From assembly GCA_910583875.1 (NCBI GenBank), contig CAJTXT010000003.1, forward strand, positions 62,001 to 126,000: a stretch of DNA of 64,000 bases, in the 5' to 3' direction. The notes under the pieces are model-generated. The model ran no database searches. It saw only the letters and a program-made list of their open reading frames with translations, and was not told the DNA's origin. The translations under genes and the position numbers were made by a program. This document shows positions 8,057 through 17,266 of this stretch, piece by piece. Source of the DNA: an uncultured Vampirovibrio sp. (lineage in GTDB: Bacteria; Cyanobacteriota; Vampirovibrionia; Gastranaerophilales; Gastranaerophilaceae). How positions within the stretch are numbered: position 1 is the first letter of the stretch; each line of letters opens with the position of its first letter.

Positions 8057-9001
8057 ATGAAAAAATTTAATTTATTATTTTTGCTTATATTTGCTGTATT
8101 TATGTCTTTTTCTTTAAATCAGGTATATGCAGCTTCTGTAATACCCAAAAAAGATGCAAATGTCTCTGTAACTGTAGAAGCTGATGATACGGGTGATGAA
8201 GAAAGTAGTATAATAAAGAGAATTGGCTTAAAAAGTAAATTTCAAAGATCACCTGAAGCTCAAATAAAAAGCTTTATAAAAAAATATAATAAATATTCGG
8301 AAAATAACGATATTGAAAAACTTAAAACAATGTATACGGCTGATTATGTGAATAATGACGGTTTTAATAGAGAAACTATATTTAAATTAATGGAAATGGC
8401 TTTTGGAACTTATAAAAATGTTTCTTATAAAACTGAGATTGAAAGCATACAGGTAAATGGTAATTATGCAATTGTAAAAGCTCATGAAATTGCAACCGGA
8501 GAAACAGTAAAATCAGTAAGAAAACTTCAAGATACAGGTTCTATTACTTCTGATATACATTATACAGATTATCTTACAAAAATTGGAAATGAATGGAAAA
8601 TCTCAGCAGGTGATGTTACCTATGAAAAAGTAGAACTTAAATATGGTGAAGCTAAAAATGTTCCTATTGATATTATTGCACCGGAATGTGTTCCTGAAGG
8701 TGCCGAATATGAAGTATCAATAAAAACAATGTTACCGGCAGGTGAAGGTATTTTTGCTGTAGGTTCTATTGTTAATGAAGAAATTGTTTTCCCTCAGGCA
8801 CAAACAAAAGATGTATTTAGAGCTATTAAATATGAGGAATTAGCTAGAATATTAAAAGCAAATACAAATAAACATAATGAATATGCAACGCTTTCAATTG
8901 CACTTTCCAGAACAAAATTTGAACCTACTTCACTTGTTCTGGATATGACAGGTATGGCGTTTGTAATGAAAAGAGTTAATGTACTTTCTGTTAATAAGTA
9001 A
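8057..9001 (+). CDS. Exported NTF2-like protein
   Basis: A 314-aa protein with a clear signal peptide (lysines, a hydrophobic run, then VYAAS, cleavage near residue 26). Residues about 70-195 (EAQIKSFIKKYNKYSENNDIEKL ... VNGNYAIVKAHEI ... YLTKIGNEWKI) have the helix-then-curved-sheet pattern of NTF2/SnoaL-like domains. The rest is beta-rich with no recognised domain. No Cys follows the signal, so it is probably periplasmic and not a lipoprotein. GAGG lies before the ATG, which is 1 bp after the previous stop. lspA follows after 15 bp, suggesting one transcript. Function unknown. Confidence 0.7.
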   Translation: MKKFNLLFLLIFAVFMSFSLNQVYAASVIPKKDANVSVTVEADDTGDEESSIIKRIGLKSKFQRSPEAQIKSFIKKYNKYSENNDIEKLKTMYTADYVNNDGFNRETIFKLMEMAFGTYKNVSYKTEIESIQVNGNYAIVKAHEIATGETVKSVRKLQDTGSITSDIHYTDYLTKIGNEWKISAGDVTYEKVELKYGEAKNVPIDIIAPECVPEGAEYEVSIKTMLPAGEGIFAVGSIVNEEIVFPQAQTKDVFRAIKYEELARILKANTNKHNEYATLSIALSRTKFEPTSLVLDMTGMAFVMKRVNVLSVNK

Positions 9002-9016
9002 AAGAAGGAGTATAAT

Positions 9017-9520
9017 ATGCAAAAAATGCAAAAACAACGTAAAAAAAATGAACCAATAATAGATATTTATTCTATAGTAAAATATTTTGCACTTTGGATT
9101 TTGTTTGCATTAGTGGCATTTGGCGTAAAGACAATAGTTTTAAGTGCAACTGCTATATCTCCAACAAAACAAGTTGGAAATGGTGTTTTGACTTTATATG
9201 AAGTACATAATACCGGTGCAGCTTTTAACTTATTTGCAGGTCAGCCTGAAATGATTATTACTGCTTCATTTCTTGCGGTTGCAATTTTAACTTTTGTTAT
9301 TTTAATGTTCTCAACAAAAGTTACACAAACTGCAATTTCTGCAATGGCATTTTTAAGTGCAGGAATTACTATGAATATGATAGAAAGAGTTAATCTGGGT
9401 TATGTAATTGATTATATTCATTGTGATTTTTTACAAGGTTTCCCTGTATTTAATGTTCCGGATATTATGATTGTTGTAGGTGCTTTAGGACTTATTTTGT
9501 CTGTACTTACAAAAAGATAG
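9017..9520 (+). CDS. lspA: Lipoprotein signal peptidase (signal peptidase II)
   Basis: Aspartic protease of the inner membrane that cleaves signal peptides of diacylated prolipoproteins. The 167-aa protein has four hydrophobic helices and the LspA blocks VHNTGAAFNLF (63-73), NMIERVNLGYVIDYI (120-134) and FPVFNVPDIMIVVG (142-155). The catalytic pair is Asp132 and Asp149. The usual NxxDR is NMIER here, an Asp-to-Glu change at 123. An extra basic N-terminal tail (MQKMQKQRKK) precedes the first helix. GAAGGAG lies before the ATG. The next gene follows after 9 bp. Confidence 0.93.
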   Translation: MQKMQKQRKKNEPIIDIYSIVKYFALWILFALVAFGVKTIVLSATAISPTKQVGNGVLTLYEVHNTGAAFNLFAGQPEMIITASFLAVAILTFVILMFSTKVTQTAISAMAFLSAGITMNMIERVNLGYVIDYIHCDFLQGFPVFNVPDIMIVVGALGLILSVLTKR

Positions 9521-9529
9521 GTTGAATTA

Positions 9530-10456
9530 ATGTCAAAAAAATATATTTTTAGCGTCCAATCTTTAGCTGAACCTTTAAGGTTGGATGCTTTTTTAACGAA
9601 ACAGGATATATTTAAGTCCCGTTCACAAGTTCAAAATCTAATAAAGAAACAACAAGTTTTCGTAAATGGAAGTATTTCAAAATCTTCTTTTATAGTTAAA
9701 AATGATGACGAAATCTCTGTTGAGTTAAGTGAAGATTTTAGTGTAATTATTGAACCTGAAAATATTCCTTTAAATATTGTTTATGAAGATGAAGATATTC
9801 TTGTTATAAATAAACCAAAGAATATGTTAACTCATCCTACAAATAAAGAAACAACGGGAACACTTGTAAATGCGCTGCTTTATAAGTATGGATATGAAGG
9901 CTTATCAGATATAAATGGAGTTATGCGCCCGGGAATAGTTCATCGACTTGATAGAAATACATCAGGCTTATTAATGGTTGCGAAAAACAATAAAGCGCAT
10001 GAATTTTTAACAGAGCAAATTAAAACAAAAAGGGCAAAAAGACAATATTTAGCAGTTGTTCAAGGAATACTTGAACCCGAGACTGGTATCGTTAACGAAC
10101 CTATAGGAAGAAACCCATCTAAACCGGAAAAGATGGCGGTAATTGAAAATGGCAAACCTTCTGTTACACATTATAAGGTCTTAGAGTATTTTAACGGTTA
10201 TACATTTATTGAACTTACACTTGAAACAGGGCGGACTCATCAAATTAGAGTACACATGAACCATATAGGTCATCCGATTGTTAATGATTCTTTGTATAAT
10301 AAAATGCCGTTTAAAGTTAAGACAACAGAACAAGTATTGCAAGCATATAAGCTTAAATTTGCGGCAATGAAAAATAATGATATAATTGAACTTGAAATAA
10401 AACCTGATAATGATATAGAAAAAGTTTTACACTTTTTAAGGAGTAATAAACAATGA
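9530..10456 (+). CDS. RluD-family rRNA pseudouridine synthase
   Basis: Isomerises uridines in large-subunit rRNA. The 308-aa protein has an N-terminal S4 RNA-binding domain (residues 13-60, ending FVNGSISKSSFIVKNDDEISVEL) and the catalytic RluA/C/D domain with the active-site motif GIVHRLDRNTSGLLMVAK, where the Asp is the catalytic residue, and GRTHQIRVHM further on. The RluC/RluD subtype is not decided from sequence; RluD (helix 69) is most likely because the S4 domain is present. The stop overlaps the next start by 4 bp. Confidence 0.9.
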   Translation: MSKKYIFSVQSLAEPLRLDAFLTKQDIFKSRSQVQNLIKKQQVFVNGSISKSSFIVKNDDEISVELSEDFSVIIEPENIPLNIVYEDEDILVINKPKNMLTHPTNKETTGTLVNALLYKYGYEGLSDINGVMRPGIVHRLDRNTSGLLMVAKNNKAHEFLTEQIKTKRAKRQYLAVVQGILEPETGIVNEPIGRNPSKPEKMAVIENGKPSVTHYKVLEYFNGYTFIELTLETGRTHQIRVHMNHIGHPIVNDSLYNKMPFKVKTTEQVLQAYKLKFAAMKNNDIIELEIKPDNDIEKVLHFLRSNKQ

Positions 10457-10815
10457 CAAAAAGAATAGTTTTAACAATAATAGAATCAATTTTATTTATA
10501 ATAATTTTAGCAGCAGCAGTATTTAACTATAAAGCAAATACTACTTCAAATGTTGCAGTATCCGTTGATGGTACGGTTGTAATATTAAGTACTTTCTTTG
10601 TAATTATTGGAGTTTATATAATAGGCATTCTTTCTGGATTTGTTTATTCTTTTGTTTTAGGTGCAAGATATAAAGACCAAATAGAATTTTATGCTAGAAA
10701 AACAGAAAAATTATCACAGCAAAATGAAATAGATACTGATGATAAAGAAGCATTGCAGCGTAAAATTGCCACATTAGAAATTGCATTAAATAATGCTTTA
10801 AAAAATAAGGAATAA
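10453..10815 (+). CDS. LapA-like (DUF1049) membrane protein
   Basis: A 120-aa protein with two membrane helices (about 5-23 and 40-70) joined by a short loop, then a charged coiled coil (about 75-120). This is the form of lipopolysaccharide assembly protein A-like proteins; the typical GFxxGxL motif is present as SGFVYSFVLG. It overlaps the pseudouridine synthase gene by 4 bp (ATGA) and closes the run that starts at 7759. LapA helps regulate LPS synthesis in enterobacteria; whether that applies here is not known. Confidence 0.7.
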   Translation: MTKRIVLTIIESILFIIILAAAVFNYKANTTSNVAVSVDGTVVILSTFFVIIGVYIIGILSGFVYSFVLGARYKDQIEFYARKTEKLSQQNEIDTDDKEALQRKIATLEIALNNALKNKE

Positions 10816-10894
10816 AACTAAAGGGATTTTTATAAAAGTTTAAACTAAATCTTTTAAAATATAGACATAATATCATTTAAACTTGTTTTTTATT

Positions 10895-11043
10895 GTCATG
10901 CTGAACTTGTTTCAGCATCTTACCAATTAAAAATATATTAATTAATATGATTAATTAGAAAGTCCCCAGATGCTGTGGAAAACCAGACATTTTTCTCGAA
11001 ATCACAGATTTCGGAAAAAGTAGTCAAACAAGTTCAGCATGAC
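10895..11043. repeat. MITE-like hairpin repeat interrupted by a 50-bp second repeat
   Basis: The left end, 10895-10920 (GTCATGCTGAACTTGTTTCA...), is the 26-bp terminal repeat also seen at 12245 and 17730. The interior (TACCAATTAAAAATATATTA...) is the reverse complement of the interior of the 12245-12343 copy. The right terminal repeat is split: AGATGCTG (10968-10975) and AAACAAGTTCAGCATGAC (11026-11043) flank a 50-bp insert (10976-11025). The insert contains its own palindrome, GAAATC-ACA-GATTTC, and has relatives at 25104 and 59626. The rest of the gap 10816-11254 holds the rpsL promoter and nothing else I can identify. Confidence 0.8.
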
Positions 11044-11143
11044 CGTTTTATCAAACATTTTGGAAAAAGTAGTAAAATAAATTAAAGATGACAATTTAGG
11101 CTATTATAGTGTAAAGTTATATATAAAGCCCTGAATTATATTG

Positions 11144-11180
11144 TTGACATTGGATTTTGCTTGTAGTATCAATATAGAAT
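11144..11180 (+). promoter_or_regulatory. Promoter of rpsL-rpsG
   Basis: TTGACA at 11144-11149 is followed 17 bp later by TATCAA (11167-11172), with an alternative TATAGAAT just after it. A leader of about 75 nt follows and ends with AAGGAG 8 nt before the rpsL ATG. I see no clear attenuator in the leader. Confidence 0.65.
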
Positions 11181-11254
11181 AAGTAAGAGAGCGAAAGGCT
11201 TTGTTTGTGCTGAACAGCTAATCGCAATGGAAACTAAATTCACAAGGAGAAAAC

Positions 11255-11632
11255 ATGCCAACAATAGCACAGTTAGTACGTAAAGAACGTCAAAAATCAA
11301 CTGATAAGACTAAATCGCCGGCGTTAACAAATTGCCCTCAAAGAAGAGGTGTTTGTACAAGAGTTTATACAACAACTCCTAAAAAACCAAATTCTGCACT
11401 TAGAAAAGTAGCAAGGGTAAGATTAACAAACGGATTCGAAGTTACTTCATATATTCCAGGTATCGGACATAATTTACAAGAGCACTCTGTTGTATTAATC
11501 AGAGGCGGAAGGGTAAAAGATTTACCTGGTGTAAGATATCACATTGTTAGAGGTACATTAGATACAGCAGGCGTTGCAAATAGAGCTAAATCAAGATCTA
11601 AATACGGCGCTAAAAGAGCTAAAAAGAAATAA
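11255..11632 (+). CDS. rpsL: 30S ribosomal protein S12
   Basis: Part of the decoding centre of the small subunit. The 125-aa protein is full length, with the universal PTIAQLVR start, the [16 protein letters not shown] block (the conserved Lys of streptomycin-resistance fame is in PKKPNS), [17 protein letters not shown] and a basic tail. AAGGAG precedes the ATG. rpsG follows after 16 bp. The usual downstream partners fusA and tuf are absent; a terminator follows rpsG, so this is a short version of the str operon. Confidence 0.98.
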   Translation: MPTIAQLVRKERQKSTDKTKSPALTNCPQRRGVCTRVYTTTPKKPNSALRKVARVRLTNGFEVTSYIPGIGHNLQEHSVVLIRGGRVKDLPGVRYHIVRGTLDTAGVANRAKSRSKYGAKRAKKK

Positions 11633-11648
11633 GAAAGGCGATTAAGTA

Positions 11649-12119
11649 ATGTCAAGACGTAGTAAACCTGCAAGAAGAATACCTGCTCCTGATGCTGTTT
11701 ATAACAGCGTAGATATCGCTAGTTTTATAAACAGATTAATGAGACGTGGTAAAAAATCAATTGCAGAAAGAATTTTTTATTCAACATTAGAAAATTTAAA
11801 AACAAAAACTAAAGATGAACCTTTAGAAGTATTTAAAAAAGCATTAACAAATGCAACTCCATTATTAGAAGTTAAAGCAAGAAGAATCGGTGGTTCTACA
11901 TACCAAGTTCCTTTAGAAGTTAAAGCAGATAGAGGTATGGTATTAGGTTCTACTTGGTTAATCGATGCAGCTAAAAAACGCAGCGGTAAATCAATGGTAG
12001 AAAAATTAACTAACGAATTAATGGATGCTTCAAATGGTATTGGTGCAGCTTGCAAAAAACGTGAAGATACTCACAAAATGGCTGAAGCTAATAAAGCATT
12101 TGCTCACTACAGATACTAA
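11649..12119 (+). CDS. rpsG: 30S ribosomal protein S7
   Basis: Primary 16S rRNA-binding protein that organises the head of the 30S subunit. The 156-aa product has the family start (MSRRSKPARR), FINRLMRRGKKSIAERIFYSTLE, the beta-hairpin region RRIGGSTYQVPLEVKADR and the helical end with KREDTHKMAEANKAFAHYRY. Length is normal. AAAGGCG lies upstream. It ends the rpsL transcript at a strong hairpin. S7 often represses its own operon by binding the intercistronic mRNA; the 16-bp gap here leaves little room for that. Confidence 0.98.
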   Translation: MSRRSKPARRIPAPDAVYNSVDIASFINRLMRRGKKSIAERIFYSTLENLKTKTKDEPLEVFKKALTNATPLLEVKARRIGGSTYQVPLEVKADRGMVLGSTWLIDAAKKRSGKSMVEKLTNELMDASNGIGAACKKREDTHKMAEANKAFAHYRY

Positions 12120-12141
12120 TTTGTTTATTAGTCTTTAAAAA

Positions 12142-12170
12142 AGAGAACTTTTATAAGTTCTCTTTTTTTT
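12142..12170 (+). terminator. Rho-independent terminator of rpsL-rpsG
   Basis: AGAGAACTT (12142-12150) pairs with AAGTTCTCT across a short loop and is followed by eight T residues. It lies about 22 bp after the rpsG stop. Confidence 0.9.
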
Positions 12171-12244
12171 ATTTAAATTATTTAATTATTTTATGTTTAG
12201 TTTACACTAAATTTGCTATAAATTTTTAATTATAAATAAAAATT

Positions 12245-12343
12245 GTCATGCTGAACTTGTTTCAGCATCTGAGGACTTTCTAATTAATCATATTAATGAA
12301 TATATTTTTAGTTGGTAAGATGCTGAAACAAGTTCAGCATGAC
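12245..12343. repeat. Complete 99-bp MITE-like element with 26-bp inverted ends
   Basis: The ends 12245-12270 and 12318-12343 are perfect inverted 26-mers, beginning GTCATGCTGAACTTGTTTCA. Each end is itself a small hairpin. The AT-rich interior matches, inverted, the copy at 10895. No target-site duplication is obvious. It has no coding capacity. It fills most of the 297-bp gap between rpsG and the next gene. Confidence 0.85.
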
Positions 12344-12416
12344 AGTTTTATTACAAAATAAGTTTTGTGTGGTGATTTTAATTATTTTTGCGTAAAACCA
12401 TTTACAAAATCTTTAT

Positions 12417-12938
12417 TTAATATGGTCTTGGATGATTAGGTTTTGGTCTATTCGGATAATGATTAGGCGGTGGTTTGGGACCATGCATAGGTGGAACTGG
12501 CGGATGATAGTGTGCTGGCGGTGGAGGTGGTGGTGCAGGCGGAGTTACATAAATTGCTTTATTTTTAAATCCATTGCTGTAATCAAATGCAAAACCTTTA
12601 TAATCATAGCCTCCAATTCCCCAATTTGAATAGACTCCATAAGGTCCTATTCTTCTTGTATAGTTCATTGGATTAGGATAATAATATGGTGAATAATAAT
12701 AGTTGTTAACTGGAACCATTATTACTTCTTTAGTGTTTGTTTGTTGTTCTTGTACATTTTTTGGTGCAGGAATTTCTTTATTTTGAAAAGTCTGAGAATA
12801 TACGTTTTCTCCGTTTTCAGAATTAGAAGGATCAATAGTTAAACTTTCTGTTTGCATTTCTGCAAAAGAAATATTTGCTGCAACTGTAAGCAAAAGAGAA
12901 ATTAAACAAAAAAAACCTATAAATAAATTTTTATTCAT
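12417..12938 (-). CDS. Exported proline-rich protein
   Basis: A 173-aa protein with a signal peptide (hydrophobic run at residues 4-23, cleavage near ISFAEMQ). The middle is rich in Tyr, Asn and Pro (NNYYYSPYYYPNP), and the last 50 residues are a low-complexity Pro/His tract with PPAPPPPPPAHYHPP. AAAGGTT lies before the ATG. Such tails occur in surface or cell-wall-associated proteins; the true function is unknown. No operon partner: yajQ upstream on the same strand is 50 bp away. Confidence 0.7.
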   Translation of the reverse strand: MNKNLFIGFFCLISLLLTVAANISFAEMQTESLTIDPSNSENGENVYSQTFQNKEIPAPKNVQEQQTNTKEVIMVPVNNYYYSPYYYPNPMNYTRRIGPYGVYSNWGIGGYDYKGFAFDYSNGFKNKAIYVTPPAPPPPPPAHYHPPVPPMHGPKPPPNHYPNRPKPNHPRPY

Positions 12939-12989
12939 TTTAACCTTTATTCTTTTATATTAAAACGATTTTGATTTTATAAAGTTCAA

Positions 12990-13490
12990 TTATCTGTAAT
13001 TTTGAAATTGAAGAGGAACGTCATAGCTTTCTTCTTTTTCTCTTAGCATTTTAATTACAGCTTGAAGATCGTCTTTATCTTTCCCTGATACTCTGACTTG
13101 TTCACCTTGAATTGAGGCTTGAACTTTTAGTTTAGTATTTTTTATATCCGCAACAATTTTCTTTGCTAACTCTTGAGTTAAGCCTTTTTTTAGATTGAAA
13201 ACTTGTCTTACATTTCCGCCAAGTGCATTTTCTACGGTTTGAGCATCTAGAATTTTTATACTCAACCCTCTTTTTATCATTTTTGATTGAAGAATATCTA
13301 AAATATTACGAAGTTTCATTTCATCATTGGTTGTAATAGTTATTGATTTATCAGCATCTAATATAACATCAGAATCTGAACCTTTTAAATCAAAACGGCT
13401 GTTTAATTCTCTTTTTACTTGGTCAACAGCATTAACTAATTCTTGTTTATCAAATTCAGATACAATATCAAAACTGCAATCTTTTGCCAT
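12990..13490 (-). CDS. yajQ: YajQ-family nucleotide-binding protein
   Basis: A 166-aa UPF0234/YajQ protein, full length. Family marks are the start KDCSFDIVSEFDKQELVNAVDQVKRE, FDLKGSD, the central KRGLSIKILDAQ and GGNVRQVF, and the end VRVSGKDKDDLQAVI. It folds as two RNP-like domains. In Xanthomonas the homologue binds cyclic di-GMP; whether this one does is unknown, but an EAL-domain protein at 40284-42599 shows that c-di-GMP is used in this cell. AAAAGGAG lies before the ATG. Confidence 0.93.
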   Translation of the reverse strand: MAKDCSFDIVSEFDKQELVNAVDQVKRELNSRFDLKGSDSDVILDADKSITITTNDEMKLRNILDILQSKMIKRGLSIKILDAQTVENALGGNVRQVFNLKKGLTQELAKKIVADIKNTKLKVQASIQGEQVRVSGKDKDDLQAVIKMLREKEESYDVPLQFQNYR

Positions 13491-13563
13491 ATTAAAACTC
13501 CTTTTGTTTACACAAATCCATTATACTATATAGTTTGGCAGATTAACAAATTTTTATTTATAA

Positions 13564-13593
13564 TTGCATAACAGATATTGTATAGAGTATAAT
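13564..13593 (+). promoter_or_regulatory. Leaderless promoter of the DivIC/FtsB-like gene
   Basis: TTGCAT (13564-13569), an 18-bp spacer and TATAAT (13588-13593) are followed by 6 nt and the ATG at 13600. No Shine-Dalgarno fits between, so the mRNA should start at the initiation codon. Confidence 0.75.
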
Positions 13594-13599
13594 TTAACT

Positions 13600-13977
13600 A
13601 TGATAGATAATCGTTTCCAGAATAGAAATATTAATAAAATTCCAAGTACAAAAGAAAAGAAAAAGGTTAAGTATTCTCTTCTTACATTTGTCTTACTAAT
13701 TTGCATTATTGAATTAACGGTTAGTGCAGTAAAAAATATAAATAAAACTTTTAATTTTGTTTCTAAAATACATTCTTTGGAAACTAAAAAAACTGAAGAA
13801 TTAAATAGAAATAAGCAACTTAAGTCTGAAATGAGTAATTACAATACAGGTCAAACACTTGAAGCAATAGTTCGGGATAATTTGAAACTTGCAGATAAAA
13901 ATGAAATATTAATAATAATAAATAAACCGAAAGAAACCGAAGTAGAGGAAATTCCTGTAAATAATAAAAAGAAATAA
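13600..13977 (+). CDS. DivIC/FtsB-family septum formation protein
   Basis: A 125-aa bitopic membrane protein: a basic cytoplasmic N-terminus, one membrane helix (about 27-50), then an extracytoplasmic coiled coil (LETKKTEELNRNKQLKSEMSN) and the family end IVRDNLKLADKNEILIII, close to the DivIC/FtsB consensus of an iaRd.Lkl..pgE motif. These proteins link FtsL and FtsQ at the division septum. ATG 13600 is chosen because a longer in-frame start at 13564 would lie upstream of the -10 box. A two-way hairpin terminator follows 12 bp after the stop. Confidence 0.75.
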   Translation: MIDNRFQNRNINKIPSTKEKKKVKYSLLTFVLLICIIELTVSAVKNINKTFNFVSKIHSLETKKTEELNRNKQLKSEMSNYNTGQTLEAIVRDNLKLADKNEILIIINKPKETEVEEIPVNNKKK

Positions 13978-13988
13978 TAATAAATACG

Positions 13989-14015
13989 AAAAACCGCCCT
14001 ATATGGACGGTTTTT
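13989..14015. terminator. Bidirectional hairpin terminator
   Basis: AAAACCGCCC and TGGACGGTTTTT form a GC-rich stem flanked by A and T runs. It serves the DivIC-like gene on the plus strand and the 51-aa gene on the minus strand, which converge here. Confidence 0.85.
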
Positions 14016-14032
14016 AAAACTCTCAACTCATG

Positions 14033-14188
14033 CTATTTGACTGCAACTACTCTTAAATTTGTTCCAATATCTGAATTTATTTCTCTAACGCTGGCAATTG
14101 CCATTGCTCTACGTTTTTTTGCGCCTCTTAAAAAGAATTCAACGCCTTCAGATATATTGCTTGTTGGTATAATTACGTGACTTGTCAT
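14033..14188 (-). CDS. 51-aa basic protein of unknown function
   Basis: The minus strand encodes a short frame starting MTSHVIIPTSNISEGVEFFL, followed by an arginine/lysine patch (RGAKKRRAMA) and ending NLRVVAVK. AGGAA lies about 9 nt before the ATG, and the frame ends 18 bp from a GC-rich two-way terminator. Both signs support a real gene. There is no signal peptide or membrane helix. The basic patch could bind nucleic acid, but that is a guess. I do not recognise a family. Confidence 0.7.
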   Translation of the reverse strand: MTSHVIIPTSNISEGVEFFLRGAKKRRAMAIASVREINSDIGTNLRVVAVK

Positions 14189-14339
14189 ATTTTTGATTCC
14201 TATTTGATTGATTTCCTTATGTTTTTATAATCGACATCTTTTTTTGAAACTTTAGTTTAAAAAATAAAATTGTTAACATTTCGTAATGTATTTATTTTTT
14301 GTTTATGTTTATAATTTAATGAAGAATCGGGGAAAGGCA

Positions 14340-15059
14340 ATGAAGGAAATAAAATTAAAGACAAGAGATGGTGTAAATATAGCTGTTAATTGTTTTGAAA
14401 ATAATTTTGACAGTGTTGTAATTCTTGCGCCCGGTTGGTTTATGACTAAGGATAGTAAATCATTTAAAGAAATGAGTAAAATTCTTAGTGAATATTCGGA
14501 TGTAATGGCTTTTGATTTTCGAGGTCATGGAAAAAGTAGCGGATTTTATACATTTACACGAAAAGAAGTAATAGATATATTAACTGTTGTTCAATATGCA
14601 CATAAGAAATATAAAAAGATATATTTGATGGGTTTTTCGTTAGGCGGAGCTTTGGTTTTAATAGCGGGAGCAAAAAAGCATTATATAGATAAAATAATAG
14701 CCATAAGTGCGCCTTCTTGTTTTGATAAAATTGAAAATAAAGTGTGGAGAAAAGAAGCTTGGATTCCGACTTTTCAAAAATTTGAGTTTGAAAGATGGTG
14801 TTCAATCCGTCCTGCATTACCCATTGGTAAAAAAATAAAACCGATTGATATTGTTAAAGAAATAAAAGCTCCAACATTATTTATGGCAGGAGATAAAGAC
14901 CCTACTGTCTGCTGTTGGCATACAAAAGAATTATTTGATAATGCTGTTTGTGAAAAACGTTATGAATTATTTGAAAACTGTTTTCATGCTGAAGATTTAT
15001 TCCTTCAAAATAAGGAAAAATTTGTTAAATTATGCGTGGAGTGGCTGTTTTCAGAATAA
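14340..15059 (+). CDS. Alpha/beta hydrolase
   Basis: A 239-aa serine hydrolase of the alpha/beta fold. Visible are the oxyanion region ILAPGWFMTKDSKSF, FRGHGKS, the nucleophile elbow GFSLGGAL, the acid in MAGDKDPTV and the late His in NCFHAEDLF. It has no signal peptide. The ATG at 14340 follows GGGGAAAGG, and a TATAAT box lies at 14310-14315, so an in-frame ATG at 14286 upstream of that box is rejected. It resembles small esterase/lysophospholipase enzymes; the substrate is unknown. groES starts 80 bp downstream with its own ribosome site. Confidence 0.8.
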   Translation: MKEIKLKTRDGVNIAVNCFENNFDSVVILAPGWFMTKDSKSFKEMSKILSEYSDVMAFDFRGHGKSSGFYTFTRKEVIDILTVVQYAHKKYKKIYLMGFSLGGALVLIAGAKKHYIDKIIAISAPSCFDKIENKVWRKEAWIPTFQKFEFERWCSIRPALPIGKKIKPIDIVKEIKAPTLFMAGDKDPTVCCWHTKELFDNAVCEKRYELFENCFHAEDLFLQNKEKFVKLCVEWLFSE

Positions 15060-15139
15060 TTAATTTTTCATTAATATTTTAAAGAAAATATAAAATTAAT
15101 AGTATAAAAGAATAAAGGGTAAAAAAGGAGGAAATTATC

Positions 15140-15427
15140 ATGACAATAAGACCATTAGGCGACAAAATTGTTATTAGAGTTATTGAAGATGCAGAACAAA
15201 CTTCAGGCGGAATATTTATACCTGATAGTGCAAAAGAAAAATCTCAAAAAGGTGAAGTAATTGCAGTAGGTTCTGGTAAAACAAATGATAAAGGCGAAAA
15301 AGAGCCAATGGAAGTTAAAGTTGGTGAAGTTGTTCTTTTTGCTAAATATGCAGGTACAGATGTAAAAGTTGCTGATGAAACATTAAAAATCTTAGCTGTT
15401 TCAGATGTACTAGGTGTTTTAGAATAA
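15140..15427 (+). CDS. groES: Co-chaperonin GroES
   Basis: A 95-aa heptameric lid of the GroEL chamber. It has the family start IRPLGDKIVIRVIEDAEQTSGGIFIPDSAKEKSQKGEVIAVGSG, with the mobile loop around residues 17-33, and the end FAKYAGTDVKVADETLKILAVSDVLGVL. AAGGAGG lies 7 nt before the ATG. groEL follows after 24 bp. I find no CIRCE element (the HrcA operator) in the 80-bp upstream gap, so heat control, if any, uses another route. Confidence 0.97.
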   Translation: MTIRPLGDKIVIRVIEDAEQTSGGIFIPDSAKEKSQKGEVIAVGSGKTNDKGEKEPMEVKVGEVVLFAKYAGTDVKVADETLKILAVSDVLGVLE

Positions 15428-15439
15428 TAAATTTATTAG

Positions 15440-17101
<1,662 letters not shown>

Positions 17102-17123
17102 TTCATACTTACTATAAAGCTAA

Positions 17124-17153
17124 AAAGAGAGTTCATTTTGGACTCTCTTTTTT
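17124..17153 (+). terminator. Rho-independent terminator of groES-groEL
   Basis: AAAGAGAGT (17124-17132) pairs with ACTCTCTTT (17142-17150), and the T run continues. It lies about 20 bp after the groEL stop. A second, much longer palindrome starts 8 bp further on. Confidence 0.88.
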
Positions 17154-17160
17154 ATTAATT

Positions 17161-17255
17161 AAAACAAAAAGTATAAAATCCTAAATTAAAGACCATTATT
17201 TTCACGTCTGTAGAAAATACAGGTCTTTAATTTAGGATTTTATACTTTTTGTTTT
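17161..17255. repeat. Perfect 34-bp-arm palindrome, overlapping the next promoter
   Basis: Arms 17161-17194 and 17222-17255 are perfect inverted 34-mers around a 27-nt centre that contains its own ATTTTC/GAAAAT stem. The right arm includes the first T of the TATAAT box (17255-17260) of the DUF486 gene. It lies after the groEL terminator, so it is not needed as one. The centre differs from the 35-bp core seen at kdsC/coaX and secG/dut. Confidence 0.8.
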
Positions 17256-17266
17256 ATAATAAAAAT
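17255..17266 (+). promoter_or_regulatory. Leaderless -10 region of the DUF486 gene
   Basis: TATAAT at 17255-17260 is followed by exactly 6 nt (AAAAAT) and the ATG at 17267. The -35 position falls inside the palindrome arm (TTTAGG). No Shine-Dalgarno is present. Confidence 0.6.

Noticed and set aside
15060..15139. Possible CIRCE/HrcA operator before groES
   Set aside because: No TTAGCACTC-type inverted repeat is present; only AT-rich promoter-like sequence is seen.
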